DNA of 20,372 nucleotides from Lachnospiraceae bacterium (GTDB taxonomy: Bacteria > Bacillota > Clostridia > Lachnospirales > Lachnospiraceae). Both the position numbers and the translations under genes were made by a program. Under the pieces are notes generated by a model. The model did not search any database and was not told where the DNA came from. It saw only the letters and a list, made by a program, of their open reading frames with translations. The stretch lies in contig JAAVYC010000227.1 in assembly GCA_022790905.1 (NCBI GenBank), positions 1-20,372 on the forward strand. Reading direction: 5' to 3'. Below are positions 1-6,627 of this stretch, piece after piece (position 1 is the first letter of the stretch; each line of letters starts with the position of its first letter).

Positions 1-788
1 CGCCAATCGGCGAACTCGGCGGCGGTGGTCCTGCTACGGATGTAGACAAGGCCGTTGCAAAATTAATCGTAGAAGAAATTCCAAACGGAGCTTGTCTGCA
101 ACTCGGCATCGGCGGTATGCCAAATGCTGTCGGTTCTATGATCGCAGATTCCGATTTAAAAGATCTTGGCGTTCATACAGAAATGTATGTGGATGCTTTT
201 GTGGATATTGCCAAAGCAGGAAAAATTAATGGTTCTAAAAAGAACATTGACCGTTATCGTCAGACTTTCGGTTTCGGTGCCGGAACAAAGAAAATGTACG
301 ATTATTTAGATGAAAATCCGGAATTGATGAGCGCTCCGGTAAGTTACACTAACGACATCCGTTCCATCTCTGCACTGGATAATTTTATGTCTATCAACAA
401 TGCCGTGGATATTGATTTATTCGGACAAGTCAGCTCTGAGTCCTCCGGACTGAAACATATCAGCGGAGCAGGCGGACAGTTGGATTTTGTGTTAGGAGCA
501 TATCTCTCTAACGGCGGTAAGAGTTTTATCTGCTGTTCCTCTACTTTTAAGACAAAAGATGGACAGCTCAAATCCCGTATCCGTCCTACTTTAGCAGAAG
601 GTTCCATCGTAACCGATACTCGCGCAAACACACATTACCTTGTGACGGAATATGGAAAAGTAAATCTAAAAGGACTCTCTACATGGGAAAGAGCAGAAGC
701 GATCATTTCCATTGCACATCCTGATTTTCGAGATGAACTGATTGCCGAAGCAGAAAAAATGAACATCTGGAGACGCAGCAATAAATAA
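1..788 (+). CDS. Acetyl-CoA hydrolase/transferase family protein, probably butyryl-CoA:acetate (or 4-hydroxybutyrate) CoA-transferase; 5' end outside window
   Basis: The open frame runs in from the left edge (first full codon at position 3) and gives the last 261 residues; the family is about 440 aa, so the N-terminal 40% is missing. The enzyme moves CoA between short acyl groups and acetate, the final step of butyrate formation in many gut Clostridia. Visible signatures are the glycine-rich LGIGGMPNAVG segment, then GVHTEMYVDAF, whose Glu (residue 60 of the fragment) matches the CoA-accepting catalytic Glu of the family, then SAPVSYTND and SGAGGQLDFVLGAYLS. The end IAHPDFRDELI followed by a basic tail is a normal family C-terminus, so the gene is intact at its 3' end. 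It converges on pta and shares a terminator with it. Family assignment is firm. The acyl substrate cannot be decided from this fragment, and butyryl-CoA is inferred from overall resemblance. Confidence 0.9.
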   Translation, partial: PIGELGGGGPATDVDKAVAKLIVEEIPNGACLQLGIGGMPNAVGSMIADSDLKDLGVHTEMYVDAFVDIAKAGKINGSKKNIDRYRQTFGFGAGTKKMYDYLDENPELMSAPVSYTNDIRSISALDNFMSINNAVDIDLFGQVSSESSGLKHISGAGGQLDFVLGAYLSNGGKSFICCSSTFKTKDGQLKSRIRPTLAEGSIVTDTRANTHYLVTEYGKVNLKGLSTWERAEAIISIAHPDFRDELIAEAEKMNIWRRSNK

Positions 789-809
789 TAGAAAAAAGTA
801 TGCCAAAAG

Positions 810-848
810 AATGAGCTCCTCACTATTTCGAGAGGAGCTCATTTTATG
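810..848. terminator. Hairpin terminator shared by the CoA-transferase gene and pta
   Basis: A perfect 12-bp inverted repeat (810-821 with 832-843) encloses a 10-nt loop and is followed on the plus strand by a short T-rich run. It starts 21 nt after the CoA-transferase stop codon. On the other strand it lies about 50 nt past the pta stop and is followed by TCTTTTGG, so it could serve both convergent genes, though better the plus-strand one. Confidence 0.85.
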
Positions 849-895
849 CTATTTTATCTGTTATGATTCACCTGATAAAAATCAAATTCATCAAA

Positions 896-1879
896 CTAAG
901 CAAGTGCTGCTGTAATAATGGCCATCGAATATACTTCTGCCGCATTACAACCTCTGGATAAATCATTGATTGGTGCATTCAGTCCTAAAAGAATCGGACC
1001 ATACGCCTCAAAATTGCCGAGACGCTGTGCAATTTTATAACCGATGTTGCCAGCATTGATATCTGGAAATATAAATGTATTGGCATGACCCGCAACTGGA
1101 TCATCAGGACATTTTGTGCGTGCCACTCTTGGAGATACCGCGGCATCAAATTGTAATTCTCCAGAAATCGGCATCTCAGGATACAATTTTCTCGCCTTTT
1201 CTGCCGCATTGCGCATCTTATCCACATCTTCACCTGCACCAGAACCAAACGTAGAATAACTTAAAAATGCCACTTCTGGGTCTACACCGAATACTTTCGC
1301 ACAATTTGCCGCCTCATAAGCGATCTCAACCAATTCATCCTCATTCGGATGAATATTGATTGCACAATCTCCCATTGCTAAAACTTCATTTTCTCCTGTC
1401 GCGCGAGGACGCACGAGAATAAAACAGGACGATACAATATTGTTACCAGGTTTCGTTTTGATCAACTGCAAAGCTGGCCGTACTGTATCTGCAGTAGAAT
1501 AAGTTGCCCCTCCAAGCAGAGCATCCGCGATTCCCATTTTTACCAACATGGTTCCAAAATAATTTGCCTGCGAAAGTGATTTTTTCGCCTGTTCCGGTGT
1601 TACTCCCTTGCTCTTTCTAAGTTCACAAAACAACTCTACCATTTCATCCATTCGCTCAAAATGTTCCGCATCCACAATTTCTGCTCCGCGAATATTAAAA
1701 CCACATTCTTCTGCCTTAGCAAAAATCTTTTCTTCATTCCCTACCAAAATCGGATGTAAGAAGTTACTGGCAAGTAGTCTGGATGAGGCCTCCAGAATCC
1801 GCGCATCTTCTCCCTCCGTAAACACGATTTTTTTCGGGCTTTTTTTCAAAATATCAATTAGCTGTCCAAAACCGTACAT
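896..1879 (-). CDS. pta: Phosphate acetyltransferase
   Basis: A 327-aa protein, the usual length of the short single-domain bacterial Pta. It interconverts acetyl-CoA plus phosphate with acetyl phosphate plus CoA in the cytoplasm, feeding acetate kinase. Family signatures are visible along its length: FTEGEDARILEAS near the N-terminus, GGATYSTADTVRPALQLIKT around residues 140-165, and the C-terminal FPDINAGNIGYKIAQRLG, AYGPILLGLNAP and DLSRGC blocks. The start follows AGGAG with suitable spacing and a good promoter lies upstream. The usual partner ackA is not next to it: downstream is a terminator and the convergent CoA-transferase gene, and upstream is an unrelated operon. A phosphotransbutyrylase is a less likely reading because Ptb proteins are shorter and differ in the C-terminal motifs. 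Confidence 0.93.
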   Translation of the reverse strand: MYGFGQLIDILKKSPKKIVFTEGEDARILEASSRLLASNFLHPILVGNEEKIFAKAEECGFNIRGAEIVDAEHFERMDEMVELFCELRKSKGVTPEQAKKSLSQANYFGTMLVKMGIADALLGGATYSTADTVRPALQLIKTKPGNNIVSSCFILVRPRATGENEVLAMGDCAINIHPNEDELVEIAYEAANCAKVFGVDPEVAFLSYSTFGSGAGEDVDKMRNAAEKARKLYPEMPISGELQFDAAVSPRVARTKCPDDPVAGHANTFIFPDINAGNIGYKIAQRLGNFEAYGPILLGLNAPINDLSRGCNAAEVYSMAIITAALA

Positions 1880-1929
1880 AATTTTTATCTCCTATCTGTA
1901 ATATAAAATCGACCTTCATTCCTGTGACT

Positions 1930-1958
1930 ATTTTATACTTTTTTATTTTTGTTTGCAA
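1930..1958 (-). promoter_or_regulatory. Sigma-A-type promoter for pta
   Basis: Read on the minus strand: TTGCAA (-35, 1953-1958), 17-bp spacer, TAAAAT (-10, 1930-1935), about 50 bp ahead of the pta start codon. The region upstream (1959-2090) is AT-rich with no ORF. It contains a second possible promoter-like stretch (ATGACA near 1995 and TATTAT-like hexamers) that I consider weak. Confidence 0.6.
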
Positions 1959-2090
1959 GCATTGCTCTTTATATAATACAATCCAAAATTTTTTGTCATA
2001 AACAATTTATATTTTACGAACAAAGCATACAAGTATTTATAACTGTATGAAGTGTCTTTTTATTTATCTGAAATTGAAAAATCTTTCCTA

Positions 2091-2125
2091 TAAATAAAAA
2101 GGAGGAGGGTTTTCACCCGCCTCCT
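2091..2125 (-). terminator. Intrinsic terminator of the small-protein operon
   Basis: Read on the minus strand, an 11-bp GC-rich stem with one mismatch (2100-2110 with 2115-2125) and a 4-nt loop is followed by TTTTTATTTA. It lies about 45 nt past the stop of the 81-aa gene and separates this operon from pta. Confidence 0.85.
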
Positions 2126-2168
2126 GCAATATCATAACAGCTTGTCAGACAGCTTTGACACTCTATCG

Positions 2169-2414
2169 CTATTTATGACTGTCTTTTCCATCCATGCTGT
2201 CCAATTTTACATTTGGCGGAAGATACTGATATACCTGCTGATAAGATTCCATCTCGGCCTCATTCACCGGCGTCTGATACATCAATCCCGTACAATCCAT
2301 CCCTGTCGCCGAATTGCTCAGATAATCATAATCTTCCGTTCGATAAGTATCTATTATTTTTTCTTCATCCTGTCCGCTTCCGACAGCACATTTTAGGTCT
2401 TTTCGATCTTCCAT
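2169..2414 (-). CDS. Small acidic protein of unknown function (81 aa), third gene of operon
   Basis: I do not recognise a named family. The 81-aa product is acidic, hydrophilic, and has no signal peptide or membrane segment. Its middle carries DCTGLMYQTPVNEAEMESYQ followed by VYQYLPP; I have an impression of similar DCTGL-containing short proteins in Lachnospiraceae but cannot verify it here. Support for coding: a clear ribosome binding site (GAGGG, 7 nt before ATG), a position 48 bp downstream of the 249-aa gene on the same strand, and a terminator just after it. Overlapping plus-strand frames lack such signals. The operon context suggests a cytosolic partner or accessory of the two proteins encoded upstream. 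Confidence 0.7.
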   Translation of the reverse strand: MEDRKDLKCAVGSGQDEEKIIDTYRTEDYDYLSNSATGMDCTGLMYQTPVNEAEMESYQQVYQYLPPNVKLDSMDGKDSHK

Positions 2415-2462
2415 CTTGTATCCCTCTTTCTTTTTCGGATAGCATATGGAAAATCTTAATTT

Positions 2463-3212
2463 TTATGCAGAAAAATTGACATGCCTTCCTAAGAATTGCT
2501 CCTCCGGTGTCTCGACGCTATCGCTCATTCCCTCATACAATACATCATCAATTTTTTTCATCAATTCTTCTAAAGATGACGCTGTTACCGTCACATAATC
2601 TTCTTTTCTCTCTTCTTTATTTTTTTCGGCCCTGATTTCCTTACGTTTTTCCGCAAGTTTTTTCTCTTCCTCTTTTTTCGCAGTCTTCTTTTCTTCTGCC
2701 TTTTTCTCCGCTTTCTTTTTCAATCTCTTTTTTTGGGAAACCAAGGATTTGTCCACTACAGCGAAAAAAGAAGCCAACCCTTTCTTATTAAATTCCATTC
2801 CATAGGTCTTTACTCCAGGCTTATCGCCAATGCTGGATTTCATTTGTGCAAGCTGCACCTGCGCATTCCTGATAATACCTTCGTATTGTTTTCGATAATT
2901 CTCATCCTCTGCCATCCGCTCAATTTTTTCCGTATCAATCAATACAACCATGCGATTGGCATTGGCATATCTTCCGGCATTGGCTTTGGCCTCCTCCTTT
3001 TTATCCGGACTGACCAAGACAAAATCCATATTGCCATATTTTCTTCTGAGCTGTTCGTAATATTTTTGTGCCTTTTCGCTCAATTCCGGTTCTCCAACAG
3101 TCATTCCTGTGGTGACTCTCGTCTTTTGATTTCTCTGTGTTTTTTGCTCCCTTTGCGTTCTGTCATACGCTTCTGTGGCATAATTTGACTGTGCAATCGT
3201 ATTTGTGTTCAT
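2463..3212 (-). CDS. Hypothetical cytosolic protein, possibly DUF6033 family (249 aa), second gene of operon
   Basis: The protein has no signal peptide or membrane segment. Residues 1-35 are a polar leader. About residues 42-150 form a compact-looking domain starting LSEKAQKYYEQLRRKYGNMD, continuing with a VLIDTEKIERMAEDE segment and ending near GLASFFAVVDKS. Residues 155-205 are a Lys/Glu/Ala-rich run predicted to be one long charged helix or coiled coil. The tail has SSLEELMKKIDDVLYEG. From memory this layout resembles Clostridial DUF6033 proteins, a family without known function; a profile search is needed to confirm. The start follows AAGGAGG. It sits 56 bp downstream of the 225-aa gene and 48 bp upstream of the 81-aa gene, so the three are almost surely co-transcribed. 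Confidence 0.8.
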   Translation of the reverse strand: MNTNTIAQSNYATEAYDRTQREQKTQRNQKTRVTTGMTVGEPELSEKAQKYYEQLRRKYGNMDFVLVSPDKKEEAKANAGRYANANRMVVLIDTEKIERMAEDENYRKQYEGIIRNAQVQLAQMKSSIGDKPGVKTYGMEFNKKGLASFFAVVDKSLVSQKKRLKKKAEKKAEEKKTAKKEEEKKLAEKRKEIRAEKNKEERKEDYVTVTASSLEELMKKIDDVLYEGMSDSVETPEEQFLGRHVNFSA

Positions 3213-3268
3213 AGTTTTCCTCCTTGATCTTTTTCTGGTAAATCCTTTTACCTTTTAAATTTTACACA

Positions 3269-3946
3269 TTAAACACGAATATCAATGGACATCCGTTTTA
3301 CTGCCTGCTGATCTGGCAACTGCTCTTTCCACTCTGCTAACGCTTTTTCTGTAAGTGTTTCCACAAATTCTTCTTCTTTGAGTTCCCCCGCAAATTCTTC
3401 AATCGTTCCCTTTGCGAGCTCATCGGTAAACTCCTCACTCACTTCCTCGGCTAATTCTTCGGTCATTTCCTCCGTAAGTTCTTCCGTCACTTCTGTAAGC
3501 TCGTCTAAAATCTCTGATAAAATTCCATCGTTTTTCTCGACTCCGGCTGCCTCTTCTGCTGCTTCTTCTCTTCTTTCTTCTGGTGTCTTTGGCTCTAGTT
3601 TTTCTGCCGCTTCGGCAATCTTTTCCCCTATCTCTTCCGCTTCATCCATTACGTGGAACATCTGCTCCTGATTATACGCCATTTTTACAGCTTTGATCTC
3701 ATCCTCATACGTATGAAACGTCTCTAACTTTTTTGCAATCTCTTCTATCGTCTCACATTCACGACTTTTTAGATTTTCCTTCTGCTTTTCCCAGAACTCT
3801 ACTTCCCGAGATGCTTGCTGCTGCCGCTCTAATTTCTCCTGCGTACTCTTTAGACCGGCACCGCCTAAAAGAAGATTTCCAGCATAGATAGAACCATGCC
3901 TTCTATTGTCTGAGACAGACGTATGGTTCATGGTAATCGCTTTCAT
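3269..3946 (-). CDS. Hypothetical acidic coiled-coil protein (225 aa), first gene of operon
   Basis: No known function recognised. The N-terminus has a short motif RHGSIYAGNLLLG (residues 16-28) that I associate with similar Lachnospiraceae hypotheticals. Residues 33-125 are charged and predicted helical. Residues 143-195 are a low-complexity acidic stretch with repeated EELTEE/EELAEE-like units at roughly 4-residue spacing, and the end is MSIDIRV. There is no signal peptide, membrane segment or cysteine-rich site. The start codon follows GGAGGAAG with 4-7 nt spacing and a promoter lies about 55-85 bp upstream. The acidic repeat makes the plus-strand complement an open Ser-rich frame, which is a shadow. 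The acidic run could interact with the Lys-rich helix of the 249-aa protein encoded next; that is inference only. Confidence 0.78.
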   Translation of the reverse strand: MKAITMNHTSVSDNRRHGSIYAGNLLLGGAGLKSTQEKLERQQQASREVEFWEKQKENLKSRECETIEEIAKKLETFHTYEDEIKAVKMAYNQEQMFHVMDEAEEIGEKIAEAAEKLEPKTPEERREEAAEEAAGVEKNDGILSEILDELTEVTEELTEEMTEELAEEVSEEFTDELAKGTIEEFAGELKEEEFVETLTEKALAEWKEQLPDQQAVKRMSIDIRV

Positions 3947-4001
3947 CTGTCTTCCTCCACAAATTCATTTACTGTTGTTATCTAATTTTTATTTCGGTCC
4001 C

Positions 4002-4030
4002 TTTATATGAAATCTTTAGGAAAATGTCAT
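4002..4030 (-). promoter_or_regulatory. Candidate promoter for the small-protein operon
   Basis: Minus strand: ATGACA (-35, 4025-4030), 17-bp spacer, TATAAA (-10, 4002-4007), about 55 bp ahead of the first start codon. An overlapping sigma-28-like pattern (TAAA at 4015-4018, CCGAAAT at 3991-3997, 17-bp gap) is visible but one or two bases too widely spaced and imperfect, so the sigma-A reading is preferred. Confidence 0.45.
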
Positions 4031-4040
4031 GAAATAGAGC

Positions 4041-4076
4041 AAAAAAGACACGATTCAAAACAGAACCGTGCCCTTT
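4041..4076 (-). terminator. Intrinsic terminator of the secreted transglutaminase-domain gene
   Basis: On the minus strand a 14-bp stem (4063-4076 with 4043-4056, three G-U pairs) and 6-nt loop lead into TTTTTT, starting about 10 nt past the stop codon. Confidence 0.85.
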
Positions 4077-4086
4077 TGATTTTCTG

Positions 4087-6423
4087 CTATTTTTTAATTT
4101 TTATGCTCTTTGTCTTACTCCATCCGCCATACACTTTTTTATTAGCTGAATCTATTTTATATGCTCTGATTTGAACATAATATTTTTTACCTTTTTTCAG
4201 CTTTGATGCGGTCACAGCTGTCTTACCTTTCACTGATGTTACTTTAGCAGATTTCATATTGGATTTTAAGGAATAGCGAATCTGATAACCTTTTGCTCCG
4301 CTTACTTTCTTCGCGGTCGCTTTCAACTTTAATCCTTTTACATTTTCCAGCTTACTAATAACTGTCTTCTTAACGCTGATTTTTTTCCAATGCGCATAGA
4401 ACGTCGTTGTCTTTTTGATCTTTACTTTACTGCTCTCAGTGATTTTAGAACCGCCGCTCGCTTTCGTATACCAGCCCGCAAAACTATAACCTTTTCTTGT
4501 CGGTGAAGGCAGTGTACCATACTTTCCACCATATCCTACACCTTTTGACTTCGTCTTTACAGAACCTTTATTCGCATTAAACTTAACAGTATATTTTTTC
4601 AGCCATTTTGCATACAGCGTTTTATTTCCTGTAACTTTCGTACTGAAACTATAAGATTTTTTCAATTTAGAATCTGTATACCATCCTCCAAATACATAGC
4701 CTTTTCTTGTAGGATTCTTTGGCTTCTTCGCTTTTGCATTGCGCAATACATACTGTGCTGACACGCTGCTTCCTTTATTTGACTTAAAAGTCACTTTATA
4801 ACTTTTGCCATCTGTAGTTTTCGTGGAAACAACACTGTCCCAAAATGTATTGCGAACTGCCATCGCTTTGATGGAAGTATTGCTAGATACCTTAAATGTG
4901 CCCCTGTAAAGATATGATTTTGTAAATGAAGATGACGGATTCGTCCCATTTAATGTGTAATAAATCTCAGAACCAGACGTCGATGGCTTTATTGTAACCT
5001 GTACTCCACCTTTTACTGCTTTTAAACTAATGGAAGGTGTCCCCGTTCTGCTCGATGGGGTACGACAAGTACCAGGATTTGTACGAGTTGCTCCGGAATC
5101 TAACGTACAGGCCGGGAGTACTCCTGAATAATAGCTCTCTTCCACATGAGATTCTCCCTGTCCTCCTGACATAGACAAAAGATTACTCCTATTTCGATTA
5201 AAAAATTCGTAACCTAATTCATAACCAGCATATCCATCATAATCATCCCAAGTACAATCTACATAATACCAAGAATCATTGATATTGATAATATTCCAGG
5301 CGTGATCTCTGCTTGTAACTCCCATTGTATCAACACCTGCTCCATTCATAAGCATCGCAAATGCTTTTGTATATCCCGCACATACCGTGTGATCATCCGC
5401 AAATACACTATATGCACTCTGATGGAAAGGATTATCTTCAGAACTCGTTCCATAATTGTCATCATACTGTACTTTCTTTATAACCAAATCATGAGCGATC
5501 TTTGCTTTTGCAGCCTCTGTACTGCCCGCCGCAATCTCTCTTTCCCAGGCATCTACCTGCTGCTTTACTGCTGCTGTCGCGGCGCTCCTTGCACTTCCAC
5601 TCTGAAATTCTGCATAAATTCCCGGTATCATTTCCTCGCTTGTATACAAATACCCATTATACAAAAAATAATACTGCGGATTCGCATAACTAAACATCCA
5701 ATAGAGCTCTGCTGCACGTGTACGGCTCAGTCCTACTTGACTAAAGTCCACTGCCAAAGCTGCTCTCGCCATACTATCATCCCAATCTACAGCATCCACA
5801 CTATTCTCCATATAATATCTGCATATATAATCAAGTCCATCCCAAAATGTTCGCTCAAATTGATTCAATCGATTATATATATAGTTAGAAGAATAGATAT
5901 CCCACTGAGAATTGTACCTGGCAGAAGCCTTTTGTTCCGCTGCTTTATTCAAATCTACTTCCTGTACCTGGGCAGCTTCCTCTTCTGATAACTGCATTCC
6001 TTCCGGCTTTTGCAGGCTTCCCATACGCTCCCATGGAGCCAGCGGGGCCTCTTCTTCCTCCTCCGGAATCTCAATATCTTCCGGCTTTTCTATCTCACCT
6101 TCCTCTTCTGTTCTATCCTTCTTTGTTCCGTCTTCCTCAATATCTTTTTTATCAATTTCCTCGGAATCGGTATCTTTTTGCGTATCTTCCTGCTCGGTAT
6201 TCTTATTTTCCTGCAGTTTTCCATCTTCAGGCAAATTAAGTTCCGGTTCTGCCTGTGGTTCCTCCTGAATCTGTGGCTCCTCCGGCTGTTCTTTTTCCGT
6301 CGGCATGACTGTTTCCTCTTCCGGTTTTACCGGATTTCCCGCTTCCTCTGCCAGCGCTGTTATGGAAACTGAGGTTGAGGTAACACACACCGCCATGATC
6401 AATGCTAAAATCCTTTTTTTCAT
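4087..6423 (-). CDS. Secreted multidomain protein: transglutaminase-like domain, chitobiase-like domain, two InlB B-repeats, Fn3-like C-terminus
   Basis: 778 aa. Residues 1-25 are a classic signal peptide (KKR, hydrophobic core, cleavage near ALA-EE). Residues 26-125 are a Glu/Pro-rich disordered linker. About 290-400 is a transglutaminase/protease-like domain with Cys348 (in HTVCAGY), His374 (in RDHAWN) and Asp389 (in WYYVDCTWDD) forming the expected triad. About 460-535 resembles the chitobiase C-terminal domain (SEIYYTLNGTNPSSS). About 542-609 and 610-680 are two Listeria-Bacteroides repeats, each with PTRKGY, GGWYT or AGWYT and a final YAKW or YAHW. About 685-778 looks Fn3-like and is very Lys-rich. 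There is no LPxTG, SLH or membrane anchor, so it is secreted or held by charge. The substrate is unknown; such enzymes may cleave or cross-link peptides at the cell surface. AGGAGGG precedes the start, and a perfect promoter and a terminator make it monocistronic. Confidence 0.9.
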   Translation of the reverse strand: MKKRILALIMAVCVTSTSVSITALAEEAGNPVKPEEETVMPTEKEQPEEPQIQEEPQAEPELNLPEDGKLQENKNTEQEDTQKDTDSEEIDKKDIEEDGTKKDRTEEEGEIEKPEDIEIPEEEEEAPLAPWERMGSLQKPEGMQLSEEEAAQVQEVDLNKAAEQKASARYNSQWDIYSSNYIYNRLNQFERTFWDGLDYICRYYMENSVDAVDWDDSMARAALAVDFSQVGLSRTRAAELYWMFSYANPQYYFLYNGYLYTSEEMIPGIYAEFQSGSARSAATAAVKQQVDAWEREIAAGSTEAAKAKIAHDLVIKKVQYDDNYGTSSEDNPFHQSAYSVFADDHTVCAGYTKAFAMLMNGAGVDTMGVTSRDHAWNIININDSWYYVDCTWDDYDGYAGYELGYEFFNRNRSNLLSMSGGQGESHVEESYYSGVLPACTLDSGATRTNPGTCRTPSSRTGTPSISLKAVKGGVQVTIKPSTSGSEIYYTLNGTNPSSSFTKSYLYRGTFKVSSNTSIKAMAVRNTFWDSVVSTKTTDGKSYKVTFKSNKGSSVSAQYVLRNAKAKKPKNPTRKGYVFGGWYTDSKLKKSYSFSTKVTGNKTLYAKWLKKYTVKFNANKGSVKTKSKGVGYGGKYGTLPSPTRKGYSFAGWYTKASGGSKITESSKVKIKKTTTFYAHWKKISVKKTVISKLENVKGLKLKATAKKVSGAKGYQIRYSLKSNMKSAKVTSVKGKTAVTASKLKKGKKYYVQIRAYKIDSANKKVYGGWSKTKSIKIKK

Positions 6424-6510
6424 TGGTCCCTCCTACTCTTTTTTGCTAACAACATAAGTGAGCAATTCCTTTTTGTCACTCTGCACCACTTTAATTTCAT
6501 AATTAACAAT

Positions 6511-6539
6511 ATTATATCCCGCACATCTTTTATTGTCAA
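6511..6539 (-). promoter_or_regulatory. Perfect consensus sigma-A promoter for the secreted protein
   Basis: Minus strand: TTGACA (6534-6539), exactly 17 bp, TATAAT (6511-6516), matching the consensus at all 12 positions. The leader to the start codon is about 80 nt. No obvious operator dyad overlaps the core, suggesting strong, largely constitutive expression unless the upstream inverted repeat at 6546-6603 has a role. Confidence 0.85.
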
Positions 6540-6545
6540 ACAAAT

Positions 6546-6603
6546 TCAGGGTATCAAAAAGTCCATTTATCACAAAATAAATTTAGACCTTTCGATACCC
6601 TGA
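6546..6603 (-). terminator. Long imperfect hairpin, probable terminator of the GH13 gene
   Basis: A 10-bp perfect outer stem (6546-6555 with 6594-6603), a partly paired middle and an inner ATTTAT/ATAAAT pairing. It starts 25 nt past the GH13 stop. The T-tract after it on the minus strand is weak (AATTTGTTTG), so it could also be a regulatory or repeat element. The outer stem contains GTATCGAAAGGT when read on the minus strand, close to the stem of the hairpin at 9983-10037. Confidence 0.55.
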
Positions 6604-6627
6604 TTAAGCTAAAAGCTAAACAAAAAT

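Noticed and set aside
1959..2090. Possible small RNA or gene in the AT-rich gap upstream of pta
   Set aside because: No ribosome binding site with a frame and no own terminator apart from that of the upstream operon; only weak promoter-like hexamers.
2142..2479. Two plus-strand frames opposite the 81-aa gene
   Set aside because: No ribosome binding site or terminator in that direction, while the minus-strand gene has both.
3410..3500. Possible short tandem repeat array
   Set aside because: It is the degenerate codon pattern of the Glu-rich segment, with no fixed repeat unit or spacers, so not CRISPR or a true satellite.
3378..3671. Ser-rich 97-aa plus-strand frame
   Set aside because: It is the mirror image of the Glu-rich repeat codons of the minus-strand 225-aa gene.
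3991..4018. Sigma-28-like promoter ahead of the small-protein operon
   Set aside because: Spacing of 17 bp and an imperfect -10 make it weaker than the overlapping sigma-A-type pattern; no motility genes in the window.
5302..5988. 228-aa plus-strand open frame opposite the secreted protein gene
   Set aside because: Low-complexity Ile/Cys/Ser-rich translation, no ribosome binding site, and the opposite strand holds clear domains with catalytic residues.
6421..6502. 26-codon upstream frame in the leader of the secreted protein gene, ending in ATGA overlap with its start
   Set aside because: It would begin only a few nucleotides after the predicted transcription start with no ribosome binding site, so chance is more likely than a leader peptide.
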